From: an uncultured Eubacteriales bacterium
GTDB lineage: Bacteria > Bacillota > Clostridia > Oscillospirales > CAG-272
Assembly: GCA_910586545.1 (NCBI GenBank)
Contig: CAJUIQ010000020.1
Location: 1 to 29,237, forward strand
Direction: 5' to 3'
Length of the DNA: 29,237 bases
The notes beneath the pieces are model-generated. The model did no database searches. It was not told the origin of the DNA and saw nothing but the letters and a program-made list of their open reading frames with translations. Shown here piece by piece: positions 9,004 to 16,548 of the stretch; position 1 is the first letter of the stretch; each line of letters begins with the position of its first letter. The translations under genes and the position numbers were made by a program.

Positions 9004-10116
9004 ATGAAACGAATTATTTATATATTGATATCCGTTTGTCTTGGCGCTGTTTTCCTCACTGGACCATGCATCGCTGCCACTGTTCCCTCTGTAGGCGCGC
9101 AAAGCGCGGTTTTAATGGAAGCAGATTCTGGGGAAATTCTTATAAACCATAATGGTGATCAGCGTCTTCCCATGGCAAGTACTACTAAAATTATGACCGC
9201 ACTAGTGGCAATCGAGCATACAAAAAAGCTGGACCGCGAAGTAAAAGTTTCAGAAGAAGCAGCTGGCATTGAAGGATCCTCTATCTATCTTTCTGCCGGC
9301 GAAAAGCTGACTATGGAGCAATTGCTTTATGCTTTAATGTTGGAAAGCGCCAACGATGCAGCGGCTGCTATTGCCTGCGAAGTTGCTGGCAGTGTGGATG
9401 AATTTGCTATGTTGATGAATGAAAAGGCAGCAGAACTGGAACTTGCAAATACGCATTTTACCAATCCACATGGATTGGACAATGAGGAACATTACACTAC
9501 TGCAGAAGATTTGGCCAAGCTTGCTTCCGCAGCGCTGCAAAATGAGACCTTTAAAAAAATTGTCTCCACTTACAAGAACAAAATTCCTTTAAACGGGAGC
9601 GAAGGCACCCGTGTGCTGGTAAACCATAATCGTCTTTTGCAAAGTTATGACGGCGCAATCGGCGTAAAAACTGGATTTACAAAACGCAGCGGCCGCTGCC
9701 TGGTTTCTGCCGCTCAAAGAGACGGGGTAACTTTAGTAGCGGTGACGCTGAATGATCCGGATGACTGGAAAGACCATAAGACTATGTTGGACTACGGTTT
9801 TTCTGCATATGAAAGCTACACGCTTGCCGAAGAGGGCTCTCTCACCTTCAGTATCCCTTGCACGGGAGGGCAAAAGGAATATATTACAATTTCCAATAAA
9901 GATGCGCTCTCTGTTTCTCTTCCTAAATCAGGAGGCACAATCACAACCAAATTAGAAGCGGAGCAGTTTTTGTATGCTCCCGTGAAAAAAGGCGATATGG
10001 TTGGATACGCAGTATTTTTGCGAGATGGTAAGGAAATCGGCAGAGTTGCAATGTACGCAGATTTAGCGTGTCCTACAGTAAAGCTGCAAAAAGGAATTTT
10101 TCACTTTTTCAAATAA
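9004..10116 (+). CDS. D-alanyl-D-alanine carboxypeptidase, S11 family (DacF/PBP5-like)
   Basis: A 370-residue secreted low-molecular-weight penicillin-binding protein that trims the terminal D-Ala from peptidoglycan pentapeptides. A signal peptide (MKRIIYILISVCLGAVFLTG) is followed by the three active-site motifs: S59-T-T-K62 (PMASTTKIM), S115-A-N117 (LESANDAAA) and K223-T-G (AIGVKTGFTK). A C-terminal beta domain of the PBP5_C type covers about 275-355. The tail is short (LQKGIFHFFK) and not an obvious amphipathic anchor. Its placement after ytfJ suggests a possible sporulation role, but vegetative DacA-like function is equally consistent. GAGGAG is 10 nt upstream of the start. Confidence 0.93.
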   Translation: MKRIIYILISVCLGAVFLTGPCIAATVPSVGAQSAVLMEADSGEILINHNGDQRLPMASTTKIMTALVAIEHTKKLDREVKVSEEAAGIEGSSIYLSAGEKLTMEQLLYALMLESANDAAAAIACEVAGSVDEFAMLMNEKAAELELANTHFTNPHGLDNEEHYTTAEDLAKLASAALQNETFKKIVSTYKNKIPLNGSEGTRVLVNHNRLLQSYDGAIGVKTGFTKRSGRCLVSAAQRDGVTLVAVTLNDPDDWKDHKTMLDYGFSAYESYTLAEEGSLTFSIPCTGGQKEYITISNKDALSVSLPKSGGTITTKLEAEQFLYAPVKKGDMVGYAVFLRDGKEIGRVAMYADLACPTVKLQKGIFHFFK

Positions 10117-10126
10117 GGGACAGGAT

Positions 10127-10867
10127 ATGGAAAAAATCAGACTCCAAAAATATTTTACAGATTGCGGCGTCCTTTCCCGACGGAGGGCGGAAGCAGAAAT
10201 TGCTGCCGGCGCCGTTACAATAAATGGGATAGTCGCATCCATCGGTGATAAAATTACTCCCGGTATAGACCAGATTTGTTGGAGGGGACAACCTGTCGTA
10301 AATAAAGCCCAGAATACTGGGCATACATACATTATGCTGCATAAACCTCCAGGATATGTGACTACTATGGCAGACGAACAGGGACGCCCATGCGTGCTGG
10401 ATCTGCTGGTAGATGTACCTACCCGGGTGTATCCGGTCGGCAGGCTGGATATGTATTCTGAAGGGTTGCTTCTCTTTACGGATGACGGCGCTCTGACAAA
10501 CAAACTCACACATCCATCTCATTCCATACCCAAAATATACTTGGTAAAGGTAAAGGGCACCTTAGATCATACAGATATAAAACGTCTTACAGCGCCTATG
10601 GAATTAGACGGATATATGTTGCGGCCTATTGAGGCGCAGCTGTGTAAAACGGGAGAACGGGATAAAGGCGGCAATTTGTATTCTCTGCTGAAAATTACGC
10701 TGTACGAAGGGCGTAACCGACAAATCCGTCGCATGTGTGAAACAGCACAGTTAACTGTGCTGCGCCTGCGGCGTATTGCGGTAGGTGCACTTGTCCTATC
10801 TGATTTGCCTCGCGGTAAATGGAGGCATCTTACAGAAACAGAAGTACAATATCTTCAAAATGCATAA
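10127..10867 (+). CDS. rluB: 23S rRNA pseudouridine synthase of the RsuA/RluB family
   Basis: A 246-residue enzyme that isomerises uridine to pseudouridine in rRNA. The N-terminal S4 RNA-binding domain (RLQKYFTDCGVLSRRRAEAEI) is followed by the catalytic domain: YIMLHKPPGYVTT, then catalytic Asp108 in YPVGRLDMYSEGLLLFTDDG, and EGRNRQIRRMCE near the end. The order, length and motif spacing fit RluB-type enzymes (U2605-type sites); RsuA/RluE-like specificity cannot be excluded from sequence alone. It starts 11 bp after the carboxypeptidase, with GGGACAGGA overlapping the gap. Confidence 0.92.
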   Translation: MEKIRLQKYFTDCGVLSRRRAEAEIAAGAVTINGIVASIGDKITPGIDQICWRGQPVVNKAQNTGHTYIMLHKPPGYVTTMADEQGRPCVLDLLVDVPTRVYPVGRLDMYSEGLLLFTDDGALTNKLTHPSHSIPKIYLVKVKGTLDHTDIKRLTAPMELDGYMLRPIEAQLCKTGERDKGGNLYSLLKITLYEGRNRQIRRMCETAQLTVLRLRRIAVGALVLSDLPRGKWRHLTETEVQYLQNA

Positions 10868-10884
10868 TAAAACGGAGTGACCCT

Positions 10885-11292
10885 ATGTTTGTTGTAAAAC
10901 CCATCGCGGAAAAAAAAGAGCAAAAAAAAATTTGCGAGATGCTTTCTGTTCCCTATAAGGCAAACACTCTGTCCTACTATGCGGCAAATCTTGCGCCAGA
11001 CAGAGAAACCATCACTGAAATGATTGGTATTTGCCAGTTTACTGTAGGGGATATAGGCCAAATTTTGACGTTAAGCTGCCCTACGGCTTTTATTGAGGAT
11101 GAGGCAATGATCGTGCTTTGTCGAGCAGTTATGTACTTTATGCATCGGATAGGAATCAAAAAAGCAGAAATATTCCCGGATGCCGGTCCTGCAGCACTTC
11201 TTTCAAAAACAGGATTTCTCCTTCGGGACAATATCTACGAAATGGATTTAGAAGCATTTTATATGGCCCCCTGTAAGTATGAAATGGAATAA
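10885..11292 (+). CDS. Small GNAT-fold-like protein, function unknown
   Basis: A 135-residue cytoplasmic protein starting MFVVKPIAEKKEQKK. The C-terminal half resembles the end of a GNAT fold: a helix MIVLCRAVMYFMHRIGI, strand KKAEIF and a LLSKTGF turn (compare 'l..lGF'). No clear acetyl-CoA loop Arg/Gln-x-x-Gly-x-Gly is present, so it may be a degenerate, non-catalytic relative. ATG 10885 is preceded by CGGAG with 8 nt spacing; the frame is open further upstream inside rluB but without a better site. It closes the lon-rluB run and is followed by a strong hairpin. Confidence 0.6.
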   Translation: MFVVKPIAEKKEQKKICEMLSVPYKANTLSYYAANLAPDRETITEMIGICQFTVGDIGQILTLSCPTAFIEDEAMIVLCRAVMYFMHRIGIKKAEIFPDAGPAALLSKTGFLLRDNIYEMDLEAFYMAPCKYEME

Positions 11293-11307
11293 ATTATAAA
11301 CATAAGC

Positions 11308-11349
11308 ATATAAATATAGGCAGGAATTTCTTCCTGCCTATATTTATAT
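11308..11349 (+). terminator. Perfect 19-bp hairpin, probable terminator
   Basis: Arms 11308-11326 and 11331-11349 are exact reverse complements around a TTTC loop, with core GGCAGGAA/TTCCTGCC. The 3' flank is AT-rich rather than a clean T-run, and the -35 of the next promoter starts only 4 bases later. It lies at the end of the lon-to-10885 gene run. Confidence 0.6.
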
Positions 11350-11352
11350 ATA

Positions 11353-11381
11353 TTGACAAAATATGTCTGATATAGTATAAT
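11353..11381 (+). promoter_or_regulatory. Perfect consensus sigma-A promoter
   Basis: TTGACA (11353-11358), a 17-bp spacer and TATAAT (11376-11381) match the consensus at 12 of 12 positions. It points to the zinc-ribbon membrane protein gene at 11415, whose AAGGAGA site lies in the leader. Confidence 0.85.
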
Positions 11382-11414
11382 TATGTTAATAAAATAAAAA
11401 AGGAGACATGTGTT

Positions 11415-11948
11415 ATGCCAGTAATCGTTGCCTATATTGTTGGCGCCGTTTTCGCCATTGCAGGGACTGTGTTAGCATTTATTTTTATCCTGCCGGAGAA
11501 AAAGCGGGCAAGCCTCAACAAATTTTTCCAGGTCGTTGCAGATATCCTAAACTTTAAAGTGTTGTTTATTGAAAAAATTTTAAAAGCCTTTTATATTTTT
11601 CTGACTTTTTTCTGCATTGTCTGCGGATTTTTTATGCTCTTCTCCGGAGAACAAGTCGGAGCTTATTGGGGAACAGGATCCTTCAAAAGCTATGCACTGC
11701 AAGGCCTGCTTTTGATGTTCCTCGGCCCGATTGTCATTCGTATTTCTTATGAACTGCTTATGCTCGCTATTCTTATGGTGCAGAACGTGATTTCGATCAA
11801 TAAAAAGATCCCTGCACCTGCAAAGGAAGAGACGACAGCAGCTCCAAGCGCACCTGTTTCTCCGACAACAAAAATGGTTTACTGTACCCATTGCGGAACA
11901 CGATATGACGCGCTGCAAGGTGGATGTCCCAACGGATGTCAGGAATAA
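11415..11948 (+). CDS. DUF4282-like membrane protein with C-terminal zinc ribbon
   Basis: A 177-residue protein. Three hydrophobic segments are visible: residues 3-26 (IVAYIVGAVFAIAGTVLAFIF), about 58-78 (FYIFLTFFCIVCGFFMLF) and about 92-125 (LLLMFLGPIVIRISYELLML). The piece PIVIRISYELLMLAI followed by NVISINKK resembles the DUF4282 ending ('vRi..EllivlF.i..nl..ik'). An Ala/Pro/Thr-rich linker leads to a C-terminal zinc ribbon (YCTHCGTRYDALQGGCPNGC), probably cytoplasmic. AAAAGGAGA is 8-9 nt before the ATG. It is a single-gene unit between a consensus promoter and a bidirectional terminator, so high constitutive expression is expected. Function unknown. Confidence 0.72.
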   Translation: MPVIVAYIVGAVFAIAGTVLAFIFILPEKKRASLNKFFQVVADILNFKVLFIEKILKAFYIFLTFFCIVCGFFMLFSGEQVGAYWGTGSFKSYALQGLLLMFLGPIVIRISYELLMLAILMVQNVISINKKIPAPAKEETTAAPSAPVSPTTKMVYCTHCGTRYDALQGGCPNGCQE

Positions 11949-11962
11949 TAAAATACATAAAA

Positions 11963-11991
11963 AAAGAACACCGTCATGACGGTGTTCTTTT
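11963..11991. terminator. Bidirectional rho-independent terminator
   Basis: An inverted repeat GAACACCGT...ACGGTGTTC (11966-11987) is flanked by an A-run and a T-run, so it works on both strands. It separates the convergent genes ending at 11948 (plus) and 11994 (minus); its T-tract reaches the glycosyltransferase stop codon. Confidence 0.9.
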
Positions 11992-11993
11992 TT

Positions 11994-12986
11994 TTATCGC
12001 CGCATTAGCCATAGCTTATTGACCCAATATAAAAGAAAAATTCTTTCTCCGTACATAAGTTGAAAAAACAAACGGTCTTTTTTTCCAAGGGGCATTTCAG
12101 CAATATCGGCAAGGGCCGTTTTCGTTGCGCTGTCTCTACAAATTTTGCAAAGCTTCTCTTTTTTCTCCCTTTTGGATCCATCGGACTGCAAGACGCCTAA
12201 TGTGGCAAGCTGCAAATTTTTAAAATGGAAATAGGAAATTTTCTCCGTCTCAAAGGGTCCTTGAAAATCGTTTAAATAGTCCATGCATTCTTTATAAAGC
12301 TGGTCTGCAATTTCAAACATATTTGAACGGAGCTTTACACTTAGGCTTCCCGAAACATTTCTACGATAGCAATAGTAAGCCTTGTCCACATAGGATATAG
12401 AAGAAATTCCACGAAAATATTGAAGATTAAACAATAGATCCTCTCCAAGGTCCATAGATACGTCAAAAGTCTGTTTTATATACTCTCTTTTATACAGCTT
12501 ATTGCAGATCGAATTCATCACCGTGGCAGAATAATTCTTTGAAAAATATGCTGCTATCTCTTCCCTATTCCGCAAGACTGCATGAGGAAGTAGCTCTTCA
12601 TGTGTCTTTTGCAATACCGATTCTGTGAAAAAAGCAGCCCCACAGACCACACAGTCTGTTCCATCGGTATCCATTACAGACAGCATGTTTTCTACCATAT
12701 TCTGTTCCATCGCATCGTCACTGTCAAAAAAAATAATACGCTCGCCCTTTGCTAAAGAAAGTCCCTGATTCCGTGCAGCGGCTACACCCGCATTTTCCTG
12801 GCGGTAATAAATAACACGCGTATCTGTTGATGCAAGTCTGCTACATATAGCAGCCGAATCATCTGTAGATCCATCATCAACTAAAATACATTCTAATTCT
12901 GTATAAGTTTGCTGCAAAATACTTTGTACACAGTCTAAAAGATATTTTCCCGTATTATATACAGGAATAATGATACTAACCAACAA
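11994..12986 (-). CDS. Glycosyltransferase family 2
   Basis: A 330-residue cytoplasmic inverting glycosyltransferase with a GT-A fold. The nucleotide-binding region reads VSIIIPVYNTGKYLLDC, then ECILVDDGSTDDS, ENAGVAAARNQGL and the metal-binding FDSDD. The C-terminal ~130 residues are typical of the capsule/teichoic-type GT2 proteins (YKREYI, GEDLLFNLQY). No membrane helices are seen. Donor and acceptor are unknown. The start appears to be TTG at 12986, 11 nt after AAGGGGGG; no ATG is available near the family start. It lies 18 bp after the response-regulator-like gene and is probably co-transcribed with it. There is no other sugar gene nearby, so it is an orphan glycosyltransferase. Confidence 0.88.
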   Translation of the reverse strand: MLVSIIIPVYNTGKYLLDCVQSILQQTYTELECILVDDGSTDDSAAICSRLASTDTRVIYYRQENAGVAAARNQGLSLAKGERIIFFDSDDAMEQNMVENMLSVMDTDGTDCVVCGAAFFTESVLQKTHEELLPHAVLRNREEIAAYFSKNYSATVMNSICNKLYKREYIKQTFDVSMDLGEDLLFNLQYFRGISSISYVDKAYYCYRRNVSGSLSVKLRSNMFEIADQLYKECMDYLNDFQGPFETEKISYFHFKNLQLATLGVLQSDGSKREKKEKLCKICRDSATKTALADIAEMPLGKKDRLFFQLMYGERIFLLYWVNKLWLMRR

Positions 12987-13004
12987 AGCTTTTCTATCCC
13001 CCCT

Positions 13005-13598
13005 TTAAAATACGTGAAGCCGATATCCCAAATACCGTTTGCACTCCACTATATCAAATCCAGCAATTTTATTTGCTTTATTATTCATATTGCAAATATG
13101 TACCGCTACCGCGCCGGCAGCGCTGCGGCCATCCGTCATACAATACGCCGCAAGCTGCTCTTTACTGTAATAAACCTTCTCTCCTGTAACAGAATTAGTA
13201 GGAGCGTATTTTAACATATTTAAAATACGCGATTCGCTTTTGGTTAAATATAGCGGCTTTCCACAAAATAGTACTTCTCCGTTTTTTGTAAGTACTCTTG
13301 CAATTTTACTTGTGCCAAAAATATCTCCAAAATGCTCCAAAAAAGCTTCTATAATATATTCATACATATCCCGTACTTCTTCATGAAGACAGATAGGCGC
13401 ATGATCGTGATTGTGCAATCCAGCTACATATGCCACCTCATCTAAAAGATATCGTTCCGTTACCACTGTAAACGGTGCCGGAAGGTATTCGTCATACTGG
13501 CTCACATCCGCTACCAAACACGGAATATTATCAGACAGAAAGCGCTTGCGAATTTCCGTACGGAATTTTCGCTGTGTGTTGTCAATTATCAAAATCAT
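13005..13598 (-). CDS. Response-regulator-like protein: degenerate receiver plus OmpR-type winged helix
   Basis: A 197-residue protein. Residues ~107-195 form an OmpR/PhoB-type winged helix: VLFCGKPLYLTKSESRIL, YYSKEQLAAYC, VAVHICNMNNKA and a wing ending KRYLGYRL. The first ~95 residues start like a receiver (MILIIDN) but only one acidic residue remains at the first strand and no phosphoacceptor Asp is found at the third-strand position (PFTVVTERYLL). It is therefore probably phosphorylation-independent. No histidine kinase is adjacent. The start is ATG 13598 with AGGAG 12 nt upstream. The downstream glycosyltransferase is a likely partner or target. Confidence 0.75.
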   Translation of the reverse strand: MILIIDNTQRKFRTEIRKRFLSDNIPCLVADVSQYDEYLPAPFTVVTERYLLDEVAYVAGLHNHDHAPICLHEEVRDMYEYIIEAFLEHFGDIFGTSKIARVLTKNGEVLFCGKPLYLTKSESRILNMLKYAPTNSVTGEKVYYSKEQLAAYCMTDGRSAAGAVAVHICNMNNKANKIAGFDIVECKRYLGYRLHVF

Positions 13599-13600
13599 GA

Positions 13601-13629
13601 TTCATATTTCTCTCCTGTCAGCATATAAT
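13601..13629 (+). promoter_or_regulatory. Candidate promoter for the DUF4830 gene
   Basis: TTCATA (4/6) at 13601-13606 and a perfect TATAAT at 13624-13629 are 17 bp apart. The predicted start near 13636 leaves room for the AAAGGCGG site before ATG 13664. It lies in the 65-bp gap divergent from the response-regulator-like gene. Confidence 0.45.
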
Positions 13630-13663
13630 TGGATAGTTGTATTAATAGAAAGGCGGAATACAT

Positions 13664-14161
13664 ATGTTTGTATGTTCCTTAAAAGCGAGTTCGCTGAAAT
13701 TTGCAGGTGTAATTGGCATCGCTGTAATCGCTCTGGTGGCTTTGCTGATTCTGATGCCGACAACCAAGGAAGTATCGGCTGGGGCAATTCTGGAGGACAA
13801 TGGCACTATTAACTTTGAAAAAATTAAAACAAATGAAAACAGGCTGGAATTTCTTTCCCAATTTGGATGGGATGCCGGCACAGAGGCCGTAGAAGAGGTG
13901 GAAGTGCGGATTCCTACAGATTTTGACAAGGTCATGAATTCCTACAACGAGGTGCAGAAAGCGCAAGGATTGGATCTGTCTAAATACAAGGGAAAAACCG
14001 CTACCCGATATACCTATCAAATCAACAATTACCCAGATTACGAAGGCACCGTATATGCCAACATAATCGTTTATAAAAGTCGCGTTATTGGCGGAGATAT
14101 CTGTTCTTCCGATGTATCCGGCTTCATCCATGGCTTTGCCCTGCCTACCCAGACAGAATAA
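13664..14161 (+). CDS. DUF4830 membrane-anchored protein
   Basis: A 165-residue protein with an N-terminal membrane anchor at about residues 12-31 (FAGVIGIAVIALVALLILM) and an extracytoplasmic domain resembling DUF4830: TNENRLEFLSQFGWD, VEVRIPTDFDKVMNSYNEVQ, GLDLSKYKGKTATRYTY and VIGGDICSSD. These proteins are common in Clostridia and have no known function; the domain looks like a small secreted or anchored binding fold. AAAGGCGG lies about 6 nt before ATG 13664. It is convergent with mutS2, with only 3 bp between stop codons and no terminator visible, so readthrough antisense into mutS2 is possible. Confidence 0.82.
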   Translation: MFVCSLKASSLKFAGVIGIAVIALVALLILMPTTKEVSAGAILEDNGTINFEKIKTNENRLEFLSQFGWDAGTEAVEEVEVRIPTDFDKVMNSYNEVQKAQGLDLSKYKGKTATRYTYQINNYPDYEGTVYANIIVYKSRVIGGDICSSDVSGFIHGFALPTQTE

Positions 14162-14164
14162 AAG

Positions 14165-16546
14165 TTACTTGCGGCGAAGTTCTACAACAGTTACACCATA
14201 ATCTCCTTCGCCATATTGTCCAACGCGGTAGGAATCCACTCGGCTATCTCGCTTCAGATAATTCCATACCGCTTGACGAAGCGCGCCGGTTCCCTTACCA
14301 TGAATAACCATTACGCTATATATTCCGGCAATCAAAGCATCGTCTAAATATCGATCCAGCATAAAGCAGGCATCGTCTCCGATCATACCACGTACGTCTA
14401 GTTCCGGCTTAAAGGATCTGGCCGCTGCGGCTTTGTAGGCGGAGCGCGATGTCTGCTTCCCTTTTTCTCCCACTGTAGGTACGTCATCCAAAAGGCGCAG
14501 TTGGGATATATGCATTTTGGTTTTCAAAATTCCCATTTGAATCGTCACATTTCCTTTTTTGTCGGGATCCTCCAAGAGAGTACCTTTTGTTCCCAAACTG
14601 CGGTGCATTACCGTGTCTCCCTTTTTAAGCGCTCTTGGCAATACGTAATCGTCCTCTTTTTCCTCAGGCGTATTCTTTTCGTAAAAATCCTTCACACGGG
14701 ATTTAATATTCTTTTTTGCCGCAGAAATTTTGTCTCCAAAGTTATCCGCATCTTTCGCCCGCTTTGCATCATCCAGCTGCTTTAATATAAAATCACTGGA
14801 TGCACGCGCGCTGTCCAAGATTTGACGTGCTTTATCCATAATACGTGCAGCTTCTTTATCTGCCTGGCCCAGTTTTTCCTGAAGCTGTGCTTCCGCATCC
14901 TGCTTAAATTGTTCGTACTCTATGCGCAGGGAGCGGGCTTTTTCTTTTTCCGCTTCCAGTTCAAACCGTTGTGCTTCCATTTTTTCAATAACCGCCTCAA
15001 AGCTGCGGCTGCCATGATCCACATATCCTCTCGCCCGGTCCACAATATGTCGAGAAATTCCAAGTCGCTCCGATATGGCAAAGGCATTGGATTTACCGGG
15101 AGTACCGATCATCAACCGATAGGTAGGTCGCAAAGTTTCCACGTCAAATTCACAGGACGCATTGCATACCCCTTCCCGTTCAATAGCAAAAGCCTTGAGT
15201 TCGGCGTAATGAGTCGTCGCACCGCAAATAGCGCCTATCTCAAGTACCTCCTCCAAAATAGAGGTTGCGAGAGCCGCTCCTTCTACCGGATCTGTACCAG
15301 AGCCAAGCTCGTCAAACAGTATTAGAGATTGGCTGGTCATATGCTCTAAAATAGATACAATTCCTACCATATGAGAAGAAAAAGTGGAAAGTGACTGCTC
15401 GATAGACTGTTCATCTCCAATATCGGCAAAAACGGTATCAAACACACATACACACGCAGTCTCACAAGGAAGCTGCAGTCCTGCCTGGGCCATCAGAGAA
15501 AAAAGTCCTAAGGTTTTCAGGGCAACCGTTTTTCCCCCCGTATTTGGACCGGTAATTACCAGCATGCTGTAATCTTCACCAATCAAAATATCTACCGGAA
15601 CTGCTCCTTCAATTAAGGGATGACGGCTGCGGCGCAGTTCAATTCGTCTTTCTTGAGTGATTACCGGCTCACAGGCGTCCATTTGGTACGCCAATTCACC
15701 GCAAGCAAAAATAAAGGCAAGCTCTGTAATATTTTCGTAGTTGCATACAATGGTAAACGCGTTGTCCGCTACTAAGCCAGAAAGCTCCCATAAAATCCGC
15801 TCGATTTCATGCTCTTTTTCACTTTGAAGCTGTCTCAGCTCATTATTTGCCTCCACTACCCGCATCGGCTCAATAAACAACGTAGCGCCGGAGGCGGAGG
15901 TATCATGAACGAGCCCCTTGATTTCATTTTTATATTCACTTTTTACCGGAATGACAAATCTGCCGCCACGGGTAGTTACAATGTTTTCCTGCAGATATTT
16001 AGAGTAGGCTCCTCCCGTATACTGCTGCATAAGATCCGCAATGCGTGCGTTGGTTCTGCGGATTCTTTGGCAGATTTCCAAAAGCGCGGGACTGGCATCG
16101 TCTGCCACCATTTCCTCGGAAATAATCGCTCGACTGATTCTCTCCTCCAATACTCTTACAGGAATTAACCGCTCAAATATTTCGTCCAATGTAGTATCAA
16201 AGAGTCGATCACTTTTGCTGTATTCCAAAAGTGATCTGGCCGTCCGCAAAACATTTGCACAGTCCAAAAGCTCCCGCATAGAAAGAACTGCACCCTTTTC
16301 CGCCCGTTCGCAGGCGGAATGGATGTCACGTACCGCCCCAAAGGAAGGCGTTCCCTTTTGTCCTTGCAGCCGTTTCGCGTCTGCAGTATGCAATTGGCGA
16401 AGACGTATCTCATCCATATCACAGGAAATGGTGAGCTCCAACGCCCTTTGCCGTGCCCCATCCGTCAGCGCTACATCCGCCAATTGTCCTCGAATTTTAT
16501 CAAACTCTAATATTGAAAATATTTTTTCGTTCATTTCACCATACAT
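14165..16546 (-). CDS. mutS2: MutS2 (RqcU) endonuclease/ATPase
   Basis: A 793-residue MutS paralogue. It lacks the mismatch-recognition domain and starts with a MutS core/clamp. Walker A GPNTGGKT is at 333-340, Walker B LILFDELGSGTDP follows, then a long charged coiled coil at about 520-600 (EAQRFELEAEKEKARSL) and a C-terminal Smr domain with LDVRG (716-720) and HGKGTGALR (His749). In Bacillus the protein acts on collided ribosomes and feeds the RqcH pathway; elsewhere it suppresses recombination through Smr nuclease activity. The start at 16546 is 2 bp after the recO stop, suggesting coupling; ATG 16534 is an alternative. It is last in the yqfC operon. Confidence 0.96.
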   Translation of the reverse strand: MYGEMNEKIFSILEFDKIRGQLADVALTDGARQRALELTISCDMDEIRLRQLHTADAKRLQGQKGTPSFGAVRDIHSACERAEKGAVLSMRELLDCANVLRTARSLLEYSKSDRLFDTTLDEIFERLIPVRVLEERISRAIISEEMVADDASPALLEICQRIRRTNARIADLMQQYTGGAYSKYLQENIVTTRGGRFVIPVKSEYKNEIKGLVHDTSASGATLFIEPMRVVEANNELRQLQSEKEHEIERILWELSGLVADNAFTIVCNYENITELAFIFACGELAYQMDACEPVITQERRIELRRSRHPLIEGAVPVDILIGEDYSMLVITGPNTGGKTVALKTLGLFSLMAQAGLQLPCETACVCVFDTVFADIGDEQSIEQSLSTFSSHMVGIVSILEHMTSQSLILFDELGSGTDPVEGAALATSILEEVLEIGAICGATTHYAELKAFAIEREGVCNASCEFDVETLRPTYRLMIGTPGKSNAFAISERLGISRHIVDRARGYVDHGSRSFEAVIEKMEAQRFELEAEKEKARSLRIEYEQFKQDAEAQLQEKLGQADKEAARIMDKARQILDSARASSDFILKQLDDAKRAKDADNFGDKISAAKKNIKSRVKDFYEKNTPEEKEDDYVLPRALKKGDTVMHRSLGTKGTLLEDPDKKGNVTIQMGILKTKMHISQLRLLDDVPTVGEKGKQTSRSAYKAAAARSFKPELDVRGMIGDDACFMLDRYLDDALIAGIYSVMVIHGKGTGALRQAVWNYLKRDSRVDSYRVGQYGEGDYGVTVVELRRK

Positions 16547-16548
16547 TT

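Noticed and set aside
14822..15325. A 167-codon plus-strand open frame
   Set aside because: It lies antisense to mutS2, is very Phe/Cys-rich and has no ribosome binding site.
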